DNA of 64,000 nt, from positions 1 to 64,000 of the forward strand of contig JADNRY010000305.1 in NCBI GenBank assembly GCA_015501585.1, read 5' to 3'. Every line of letters begins with the position of its first letter. Position 1 is the first letter of the stretch. Shown here in pieces: positions 22,310 through 31,439 of this stretch. Under the pieces are notes generated by a model. That model made no database searches and was not told the DNA's origin. It was given only the letters and a program-made list of their open reading frames with translations. Source of the stretch: Rhodocollybia butyracea (taxonomy: Eukaryota; Basidiomycota; Agaricomycetes; Agaricales; Omphalotaceae). A program made the position numbers and the translations under genes.

Positions 22310-22562
22310 TATGATACGCCCTATGGGCAAAGTCCTCAAGAATACCAGTGAACATGACAAATAGGATACTATTGTGTGTACAATGGTGTAAAAGACTAAC
22401 TAGACTCTTAAGTAATTGTACAATACTTATAGTAACAGATTTATTATATAATTAATAATAAATAGAAAGATAAGATAGACTGTTTGGTCTATCGGCGGCG
22501 TCTAGGATGACCGTATCACCGGATGCGGTCAGTGGTGATGATGGAAAGGTGGAGGCGTTACA
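22310..22562 (-). repeat. 3' LTR of gag-only element
   Basis: On the minus strand it starts TGTAACGCCTCC and ends GTATCATA. It differs from the 5' LTR by about two dozen substitutions, all transitions by my reading and mostly at ancestral CpG sites. Confidence 0.9.
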
Positions 22563-22574
22563 CCCTCCCCCACC
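22563..22574 (-). promoter_or_regulatory. Polypurine tract
   Basis: GGTGGGGGAGGG on the minus strand lies immediately upstream of the 3' LTR, the expected primer for plus-strand DNA synthesis. Confidence 0.85.
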
Positions 22575-22906
22575 AGATTAACATCAGGGATGTAAATTGT
22601 ACAACTGGTAATGACATCATCACCATCCAAACCATTTTTGGTTTGGATTAACATGGAATGATCCCGCATCAAGTACGGAATTAAGTTTGATGCGGCACAT
22701 CAGATTTTCGGACTTATCCAAATCAAACTCTAGTGGGGCATACCACTAAAGTACTGTTTGATTCGGAATTGTCCGACAGTTCAACACACAGACTCGGAAG
22801 TTTCCGAGTATTGCCCAATGAGGATTCTTAGTGAGAATCCGGGCTGAGGATAAGTAGTGATGCCCAGGTAAGGCATATTACCTGGGCGTCGGAATCAACC
22901 AATAAA

Positions 22907-25017
22907 TCATTCAGAAGGTTTATCCTTTCCGATACTTAAGGAGGCATCCTCCTCAATTGGCTCAAGAACATATTTAATGTTCTCGGTGTCCAACTCATCG
23001 GGGTGTTCTGATGATTCAAGTTCATCATCTCTATTCCTAGAAGAGACATAATAGTTAGTGAGGGCCATGTGGTCCTCAATGCATGTGACGGCTTTGACCA
23101 TCACTTCTAATTTGGCATACTCTGGAACAATACCCTTGTTCGTGAGTTGCCTGATAATATTGAGGGGTAATCCCTCAATGAACTGTTTCCGCATTGTTGC
23201 ATCATCCAGTGTTTGGAGCATCTGTGATGCCCATTGTGTAAGTGAGGAATAATAATCCCTCACACCCGTATCAGGTGAGTACTCAATAATGTCAAACTGC
23301 TGTGCAGCTTGATGAATGGTTGTTGCTTGGATGCAATGATTGAAGACACCGGTAATGGCGCCTTCAAATGTCCACTTATGGACAGCACGGTGTATACCAG
23401 TGACTTCATCATTATACCAGTCAAGGGCTTTGCCCTGGAGAAACATGCCAAGCACGGTAGTCCATGTAGCATCATAAGTGTCACCACACATGCGGTTGAC
23501 TACCATCCATTGAAGAAGTGACATTAGCCACCTCTCAAAGACATCAACATCTGGAGATTCCTCATAGACCTCCAGAGATGGAACTTTAAGAGCTTTATGG
23601 CTCTCAATGGGAGGGATAGGATTCTCTACCTTATCTCAAATTTGTTTACGGTACACTTTGTGTACCTTGTGTTTCCATTGGGAACAACATTTGTCGTCAC
23701 CTGTTGTTTCTCGCATCTTAGATGCAAGTGAACGCAGTATTTTACGGCGCTCATTAGGAGTAATTTTACCCTTACGGGTAGCAAGTTTGTCTAGCCAAGA
23801 GGCATCAGATGAAGAGTCAGTATTTGACTCGGTATCACTAGAGTCAGATGATTCATCTGACCATGGCCTGCGTTTGCGGCCTTTGGATTTAGCACTCTTG
23901 TGCTTCCTCCCCCCTTCACGGGACTTTTTACTAGGAGCTTTTGCTCCGGCATGATTGCTTGGTCCTGCAATGGACTTGGCAGGTGGAACATAAAATTGAT
24001 CCCAGATTTCTCTGGGAGTATTCAACTTGTCAATGGGTATTCCATTGACATTATATCCCACCATTTGGTCGGGAAGCCCAGATGGTGCGAATCCAAAATC
24101 TCGGAGACTGGCATCATGTTGGTGTTGAAACGCTATGCGACTCATCCAATCTTTAGCTACTCCCAACGGAAGCGGCTGTGGTTGCAACTCTGCCGATACT
24201 GTTGGTACTGGCATTGAACTTGGCCCTGGTGCATTGCTGGGTGGCAATCTGGGCAGTCTTACAGTAGTGTTAACTACCGGAGGCGCAACACTTTGTGTTG
24301 CTGGGGCAATGGATATGGTAGTAGGAACTACCGGAGGGTACCGTGTTGCGGTCCCATACTGGAGTGATTTCCAGTAGTGTTTGGTACAACTACCAGAGGA
24401 CTAATATTGGGTGCCGTTGGCGCCCTTACAGTAGGTAAGTACATTGTACTTTCCTGTGGCGGTATCACTACTACCTTGTTGAGGTTACCAGGTAACTTTG
24501 GAAGTTCGTTGTCAACGTTCATCACACTTTGCGGTGAACGGGATTTGGTCACAGGTAACGGCCTGGGACCTCGCAGCATCAAAGACACTGCCTCTGCAGT
24601 GGGACTCTGTCTCGTGCGGGATGTGTAGCCAGGTGTCGGTGTAGTCACGGACACTGGTGTGTATTCTTGTTGGAATACAGGAACATGATGGGGTGATTTG
24701 GTCATCCCTTGTGAATACTGTTTGTCCAACAGTGATTGTTGGACTGATGGTGCCTTGGGCACAGTCTCACGCCATTGGCGTATCGAGTTTTTTGCCTCGG
24801 TAGGGACATATGGTATTGCATTGTACAATACTGGCGGTGTGATGGAGAGCTGCCTCGGTTTAGGTGCAGCAATAGTAATTCTATTGCTGTTTCTCGATGA
24901 AGAAGATCTTTCTTCATCAGATCGGCTGCTAGATGCATCCCATTTCTCAGTTATATTGAGAATACAATTGAGTACTTGCGTACTCTTGTCAATCAATGCC
25001 GCTACATCTCGTAGCAC
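22907..25017 (-). pseudogene. Gag of gag-only element, two breaks
   Basis: The frame opens MLRDVAALIDKSTQ at 25017 and runs through a Ser/Pro-rich N-terminal region. A frameshift lies between about 24330 and 24250. A basic segment follows (KSREGGRKHKSAKSKGRKRR, about 23880). After a TGA at 23636-23638 comes the capsid-like retrotransposon Gag domain, with WTTVLGMFLQGKALDWYND and FEGAITGVFNHCIQ (about 23460-23330) and RKQFIEGLPLNIIRQL (about 23190-23145). No zinc knuckle follows. The protein would form the particle of a non-autonomous element. The two breaks make this copy inactive as it stands. Confidence 0.85.
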
Positions 25018-25417
25018 AGAAGAAATCTCACTTAAACCCTCTCAGGTTGGCTGTTTCTTACGAATAGTCATAGACTGTTCATTAGGTGGACTCTTGTCCT
25101 GCCTGTAGTGCCATCCTTCAGATGCACACACAGAATGAGTTGCTGATGCAACTGAATAGATTGAGTGTGGTGACATGTCACCACAAATGGAAGGTGCACA
25201 ATTGTGCACACTCTGATGTGACTTCTCTGATTGATTTTGAGAGGTCATAGGGACAGTGAATGATATAGCGGGAAGGAAAATTGGAGCAGGTTTGTATAGC
25301 TTGTGTAGCAAGTTTGAAATAGTGGATGTTATACTTGGTTTTATAACTGTTTTTAGCTTGTTAAACTCATAGCTTTGTGTTATTCACACAATAGTAATTT
25401 TTTGATGTTTAAAAAAG

Positions 25418-25670
25418 TATAACATGCCCTATGGGCAAAGTCCTTAAGAACACTGGTGAACACAACAAATAGGATACTATTGTGTGTATGACGGTGTAAA
25501 AGACTAACTAGACTCTTAAGTAATCATACGATACTTATAGTAACAGATTTATTATATAATTAATAATAAATAGAAAGATAAGATAGACCGTTTGGTCTAT
25601 CAGTGGTGTCTAGGATGACCATATCACCGGATACAGTCAGTGGTGATGATGGAGAGGCGGAGGCATTACA
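25418..25670 (-). repeat. 5' LTR of gag-only element
   Basis: Same length as the partner LTR. On the minus strand it starts TGTAATGCCTCC and ends CATGTTATA, directly followed by the leader. Confidence 0.9.
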
Positions 25671-26437
25671 GACAGATACTCTGAATGATGGTCGATGCTG
25701 ACCAACGAAATTGGGTGGACAAATGTCCACTAATGGACTTTGCATTAAATTCCAGTATCAACAAAAGCACAGGGTATGCACCCTTTGAACTTGATGGAGG
25801 ATATATACCCTCTATGATATGAGAAGTACCAAGCGGTACACAAGCACCGCCAGGTGTTCACAAATTTGCAGATTGTGCTTTACAGCACCTGCAAGATGCT
25901 CACGATGCAATTATAGAATTGCGTGTATATCAAGTCTATCACACTAATCAGCATAGACAACAAGAGCCGGAGATTAAACTAAATGATTTAGTTTATCTAT
26001 TGACTAAAAATTTGAACTTGCCAAGGGGGAGGGCCTCCAAGCTACTTCCCAAGTTCATTTGACTGTACCCCATAACTGAGGTACATGAAGACTCCTCAAA
26101 TTATCAAGTAGGACTGCCAACGGAGTTGGCTAAGCGTGGAATTCATAATAATTTCCATGCAAGCTTATTGCGAAAGCATCATCCAAATGATGATGCATTA
26201 TTCCCGATGCATTCTGTAGCAGAACCATACAATTTTGGAGAGCCTTCCACAGTGGAATGGCTTGTAGACAAGATAATCAACCATCATTGGGATGGGCAAA
26301 AACTCATGGTCCAAGTCAAATGGAACTTAGGTGATATAACCACAGAAACTTACAATAATTGTGAGGATCCAGCAGCTCTAGATAGATATCTAGAACTACA
26401 GGGAGTAGACGACTGGCGTCATCTACTGCGCACATAA
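25671..26437 (+). pseudogene. Ty3/gypsy pol part 3: integrase C-terminus and chromodomain
   Basis: Directly after the gag-only element the integrase resumes (MVDADQRNWVDKCP, then STGYAPFEL). Next come the integrase C-terminal region (EIKLNDLVYLLTKNLNLPRG) and, in an intact 103-codon frame from 26126, HNNFHASLLRKHHPNDD followed by a chromodomain-like segment (VEWLVDKIINHHWDGQKL, VKWNLGD, LDRYLELQGV). This organisation marks a chromovirus-type gypsy element. TGA codons at 25682-25684 and 25820-25822 occur where Arg is expected. Confidence 0.88.
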
Positions 26438-26634
26438 ACAATATGTGCCTATCTACATCGTAATGGTGCAGATTGGTGCCTAAATCCCAAGGAAGTATTA
26501 CTACTTCCTAAATAAATGCATTAATCTAGATCAATGCGTAAGTAGCTGTGTCATGATATGACTGTAGCTGATCATTTTGCCTCAAGGCACAATTAACAAA
26601 AGTTGGAATGCTTTCCAACTTTTCCCCATAAACC

Positions 26635-27757
26635 TTGACCACCATGTCCTCTGGCAACCCCAAAGACAAGCCGCCCATTAAACAGGTGGCATCCACACAA
26701 AACGCATTGCAAAGCAATGAAAAAGACAATGGTGGGACCAATGATGCTGTCATGGACCCACCTGAGTCAAGCCACTCGCCTTTCCCCGCCCAGATGCAGT
26801 TGCATCAAGGGCTCCAATTCCCTGTGTCAGTTAATACTGTGCATACCAATGTGCCTATGGCACAACAAACATCCACGACTGGCTACACCAGTCAACCAGT
26901 CCAACCAAGATGGACATTCCATCCAAACCTGCACTGCATAGTGCATGGATCTGACGGGATTAGTCCCGCATGCCCTGTTTGTAGGGCTTTCATCAACCAT
27001 GGCCTACAAGCTGTTGGTAATGCAGACCGTAGCTGGACAACAGCTAGCAAAGAACTGGCGCACTTTCATGCGCACAGTATCAACCCTCCAGCTGCTTTGC
27101 AGCAAGAAGGTGCTGAGCCAGCAGTCAGCCTAGCTTTAAAGCTAGGAGCTGCTCAACGCGATGCCAAAAAGCTTGACAGGTGTTTGCGTGATGTGCAATG
27201 CAATTACAATGATTTAATACAAGAGCATCGCTCTTTACAAGCAGACTATGACTGCATATGCGACAAGGTCAAAGACCTCAGAAGCAACAAAGAGAGCCAC
27301 CATTGCCAATGGGGCTCTCCCCATTACCAAGATGACAGCCAATCTGGCAAATGTCGTTGTGTTGAATGTTTGCCCTCAGAAGAGAGCAATTACCCAGAGG
27401 ATAATCCCTCTAGCAATGAATATTGGTCCTATGGACCAAGATCCTCCCACTGCTCCAGCGGCAGTCTTAACACCTGAGGCATCAGGACCGCCCGCTGAAC
27501 TACCAGTCCTCCCACATTGGCGGGAGGATGGTGGTTATTTTGCATCTGACTGCTGGGTCAGATATGGCACTGATGCCACCAACACCGAGGCGAACAACAA
27601 ATGTCATCTGCCCATACCAGTATCGGTGTTGCCCAATAGAACGGTCCTGATGGACTGTTCTACCAATGCTGTATGTCCAACTAATCAGTTGCATCAGGAA
27701 AAATACCCCCTCTACTCCAGCAAGCTCAGAGAGGCTAGGGCTCCTCCAGTGGCTTGA
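26635..27757 (+). pseudogene. Post-chromodomain ORF of gypsy element
   Basis: A 280-codon frame starts about 200 bp after the pol stop (ATG at 26644 within MSSGNPKDKPP). It has a Pro/Gln-rich N-terminus, a CIVHG...ACPVCRAF motif that may bind metal (about residues 100-125), and a helical, possibly coiled-coil segment (about 170-230). At about 27430-27477 coding appears to shift into another frame, which continues to 27757 with WREDGGYFASDCWVRYG. I do not know a function. Its placement suggests an accessory ORF of the same gypsy element. Confidence 0.55.
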
Positions 27758-27779
27758 AAGCCTCTAAGTTGGACAGGAC

Positions 27780-29257
27780 ACTTGAGCTGCCAGAGACTAA
27801 GTTCACAAGGTTGCTTTCACTTGAGCTGATGATGACAACGATGACGATGCTGTTGCTGTTGCTGCCAGGGACGGTGGCGATGACAATATGGACGTAGATG
27901 TGCCATCAAACCATGTAAGTGTTTTTTTTTTTGTCCGTTGCCTATACTTACCACTTCGTATATAAGATTCAGGTCTCCTCACCTCCTTCTACTCATTTGA
28001 AGAAGGCTTCAAACCGAATTTGCAGGCGCCTTGGTCTATCCGGTTCCCCGCTAGCTCTTGCTCCCGTTCCAGTGTTTCATCTGATCTTCTCACTCCGCCT
28101 TCGCGTCGTAGAGCGGCAAGATTACGGAGAAGCATTTCACTCCTAACACTCGTTGTCTGGCCATCCTGGGCAAGAGGATGAACCACCGTGCTACCGCCAC
28201 GAAGCAGCCATTTCCAACAGACAAGCATGCCTACAACATGGAGATCCTGCAGGAGCTCGCCAATGAGTATAAGGGGGAAGGTGATATGATCGATGTATTC
28301 GCTAGGGTTCTGGCCAGTGTTGACACACAGCAGGAACTTGTCCAGTTTGTTAGTTCATTCATTCTTAATGGTTTTTTAAAAAATTTTCATTGTCTGGATT
28401 GCTCTAGCTTGGCTATGCCAGAAGTGGGTTCTTCACCAACTGTATGGCAAAGGCTAGGGAATGGGTTCCAACTCGCTTTGGGATACCCGGCAAGATGAAG
28501 TCCACTGAAGTAAAGGAACTCGTTGCATGGCTGATGCAAGATGGCCATTATAAGTATGGTGAAGTCAATATTCAGGTATGAACTTCTATCAGTGTGTTTT
28601 TGTCTTCTAATCAGCCATGTTAGAACAAGACCTACAATACTCAGCTGCCCTTTGGCTGTGAGGGCATCGCTCACATCCTCCGTCTCGAAGTTTTTGCCAC
28701 TAAGGGTGGTGCCAATATTGAAATATTTCGAGAAATTGTCAACGCTAGGACTATCACGCCAACTACAATTGTGCTGATGCTCACCTTCGTAAGTTTTACT
28801 TTTGTAATATCTGATGTTAAATCAGTGTATGAATTCAGATTGAGCATGCGCTCCATGAATACTCTGAGGGTGTCTATAGACATGTTGAGTTTTCAGATAC
28901 TGCCAGATCTCAGTATGTCATTTATGGCTCTTGCTTCTATTTCTCATACATGCTACAGATATTGCTTCCATCTGTCTTCATTCAATCGCATTGCTGTACA
29001 AGCTCCCATCTGGCTGAAGACTTTCGCTCTAGCTTGTACAAGCTTATACTGTGAGTTTATCATTATTAATCCTATATTGGATACTCTATTCATTTTATGA
29101 TAGCACACAATCTAACAAGGAGTTTCTTCTTGATGTTGAGGCTGATGATCTTACCGAAGTAGATATCAAAGGTCTGGAATCTAATGCAGTTGCAACCAGA
29201 GGTGCTTCTCCTCTTCCATCTTCCTCTCCTCCTCGTTCCTCTCCTATCCGTGCTTAA
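27780..29257 (+). pseudogene. DUF6532-like gene, probably degraded
   Basis: The blocks run as follows: an acidic low-complexity segment (ADDDNDDDAV, about 27820); a Ser-rich stretch; KRMNHRATATKQPFPTDKHAYNM (about 28170); RFGIPGKMKSTEVKELVAWLM (about 28470); FGCEGIAHILRLEVFATKGG (about 28645); IEHALHEYSEGVYRHVEFSD (about 28838-28900); and a Ser/Pro-rich end at 29257. Introns of 50-70 bp with GT-AG ends separate them. The IEHALHEYSEG...VEFSD pattern is what I associate with DUF6532, a family expanded in Agaricomycetes with unknown function. The first part has in-frame stops, so this may be a pseudogene. Confidence 0.5.
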
Positions 29258-29549
29258 GTAGCTTGTGGACTTCTGTTTTTGCTAATTAAATCTCTTGCTC
29301 TTTAATAATATTTTCACTCTTTTGTTGGCTTTCTTTACTTCATTCTTATTTATTGGGGGTAGTGTAGTAGTACCTGGCTTTAATCAGTATGTAGTTAAAG
29401 TAATTAAGTAGTTTGATCTTGATCTTGCAATACAATCATTTGATTTTTATTTAATAATTGATTGTCCATTATGTGGAATGCTTTTAGGCTGTGCCACTTG
29501 AGCCTGAAAGTACTCAACTATATTTAAGTGGATTTGAGGTATACTTTAG
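29258..29549. other. AT-rich 3' flank
   Basis: No gene. AT-rich sequence with AATAATA-type words, consistent with a 3' untranslated/intergenic region of the preceding gene. Confidence 0.5.
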
Positions 29550-29875
29550 CTATACTTCAAGTATGCTGAAGTAAACTCTTATTAGACTTGAGACAGACTT
29601 CAAGACAATCTAAGGATACTTTAGACCACTTATCATAGACTTGGGTAGACTTGAGGTAACATGAAGAGAACTCAAAGTACTCCAGCCAACTTATCATAGA
29701 CTTGGGTAGAACCCAAAGAAACTCCAGGAAACTTTGGGTAGACTTGGGATAAACTTGACAATGCTTGGGGTGACTGAGGTGACCTTTAAGTCCACCTGGA
29801 CTGACCTGAGAGACCACCTGAGTGAACCTGGTGAACCTGGCTGTAACCTGAGTGACTTGAGTAAGCTTGAGGTCG
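29550..29875. repeat. Imperfect short repeats rich in GACTTGRG
   Basis: The word ACTTATCATAGACTTGGGTAG occurs twice 60 bp apart (about 29629 and 29689). Many shorter variants of GACTTGAGG, ACTTGGG and GTGACCTTT surround it up to 29870. The open frames that cross it are repeat-derived. It replaces the C-terminal half of the adjoining transposase. Confidence 0.6.
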
Positions 29876-29876
29876 G

Positions 29877-30437
29877 TCATCGCCTTCTTGGAATAAGGTA
29901 TTTCTGCTGGGAGGCTTTCCAGCCACCCCCTTGCTGACATCCTTTCTCATCCATATTATAGATATTTTCAATGGGAATATTGTGTTTCGCACATATGGAC
30001 CAGAGAAGATCAAAGTGACAGCCAACAATGGGGCAGTTGAAGGCTTGTGCTCGTTTTGGGTCAAGTCCTGAAGGCTTTCCAAGTTTAATCGAGGGATTTC
30101 TGTGTAGAAATGAATAAATCCAATTTCTAGATGGTTTTCTCCCAGCAAGAACCTCTGCCTTCTTTCGAATTCCACGTTTACCGATTGGGTGTCCAGTTTC
30201 GGAAACGTAGATAAGCCAGTTGACCAAAACTGTCTCTTGGTCAGGAGAGAGTAGTTGCTGGGATGTATGGGCTTCACTGTGAGGTTTATGATTGTCCAGA
30301 AAGTGATTATGAAGATTTTGGTAAGACAAGCATGACTGAGGATATTTTTCGCTAAGTTGGTTGAGTATATGCTGGTATTGTGGCTTTTGTTGTTTGCTGA
30401 GAAGCTCAGGCGGTGACATCTGTTTTTTTCGAGGCAT
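29877..30437 (-). pseudogene. Truncated Tc1/mariner pogo-type transposase
   Basis: The frame starts MPRKKQMSPPE at 30437 and encodes a CENP-B/Tc5-type helix-turn-helix DNA-binding region (LLSPDQETVLVNWLIYVSETGHPIGKR in shorter form at about residues 62-90; KPSRNWIYSFLHRNPSIKL at about 100-120). It reaches the first catalytic Asp of the DDE domain in YNMDEKG (about residue 166). Then homology ends in GACTTGAG-type repeats. The rest of the DDE domain is missing, so it cannot be active. Pogo/Fot-type elements are common in fungi. Confidence 0.8.
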
Positions 30438-30632
30438 TTTTGGGCATACAATGCCTAAGGATGCAGCGGAGGAGTAAAAATTGACGCAACTTAGGCGAAA
30501 TCACACTAGCGTGAAGCCGAAAGTACTGCCGTGGAGCTACGGCTGAGCAGCAGCCTTCCTGTTTGAGCGATGTCACTCAAATATCACACTTTGGCTTCAA
30601 GTTCATCTAGAACACTGTTTTCTGTCTGTAGC

Positions 30633-30655
30633 GTCTCGGAGAAAAGCTCCGAGAC
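30633..30655. repeat. Perfect 9-bp stem hairpin
   Basis: GTCTCGGAG and CTCCGAGAC are exact complements around AAAAG. The hairpin lies upstream of the transposase start. It could be a subterminal motif of the pogo-type element, but no second copy is seen. Confidence 0.6.
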
Positions 30656-30970
30656 ATATAACACTACATTTACGCATACTACAAGCTTTTTTTTATTTTC
30701 TAACTCTGCGTAGAAGTGAAATTACTCATTTTTTGAAAGAAAACCCATGCGCTTCATAAAAAACAAGTTGCGAAACTTGTATCTGCCCCAATCAAAAAAA
30801 GACTGGGAGAATAGGTAATGGGTATTATTACTTCATTTCCGAGCCATACTTATTGCAATTCTTGAGAGGAAAGGCTCTTAAAGGGCGTTTTTGAAAACCT
30901 TGTGCATTTGATCAATTTATAAAATTGATAGGGCGTGGGAACCCTTGGTGAAGCCCTGATTATTAACTAA

Positions 30971-31406
30971 TAAGGCCCTGTTCGGGAACCCGAGTTGCGA
31001 TGAGTAGGGTTGAGTTGAGTTGGGTAGGGTCAAGTTTTTTGTCACATCAGGTGCTTGCCAGTGTTACATCCTAAAACAAGATTAGATTTTCTCATGACGA
31101 AGTTTTAAACGGCATCTTCCGGTATTTACTTAGCAAAGCTTTCCTCCTTGTACTGACATGTTTTTGACACAGAAAAGATGTCTAATAGGCTCTATTATTT
31201 CATATCCTCATTATCTGAACTTTTTCTAGCAGAAATATATGAGCTCACCAAAGTACTACTGAAGGCTTCAGCGAGCGTTAATCTGGCGCTAATAGCTTAA
31301 ATTTGCCGCTGATGACAAACAGGTCACTGCATCGTGACATTTTGCAACCCTACCCAACTCAACTCAACCCTACTCATCACAACTCGGGTTCCCGAACAGG
31401 GCCTAA
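30971..31406. mobile_element. PIF/Harbinger-type MITE with long TIRs
   Basis: Inverted repeats of about 60 bp start GGCCCTGTTCGGGAACCCGA (30974) and end with the complement at 31403. TAA is duplicated on each side (30971-30973, 31404-31406), matching the TWA target of PIF/Harbinger elements. The interior of about 310 bp carries no transposase. The right end lies about 34 bp upstream of the first ATG of the neighbouring kinase gene, so it may contribute promoter sequence. Confidence 0.85.
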
Positions 31407-31439
31407 CACTTTGTGTCACTGTTCAGTGTTTCACCATCA

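Larger units (their letters stand above)
22310..25670 (-). mobile_element. Complete gag-only LTR retrotransposon
   Basis: Two LTRs of exactly 253 bp (22310-22562, 25418-25670) bound an interior of 2,855 bp on the minus strand. The 5-bp target duplication GACAG flanks it. The leader begins CTTTTTTAAACATC, a gag gene occupies 25017-22907, and GGTGGGGGAGGG forms the polypurine tract just before the 3' LTR. There is no protease, reverse transcriptase, RNase H or integrase, so it must be mobilised in trans. It interrupts the integrase of a gypsy element, which dates it as younger than that element. Confidence 0.92.
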
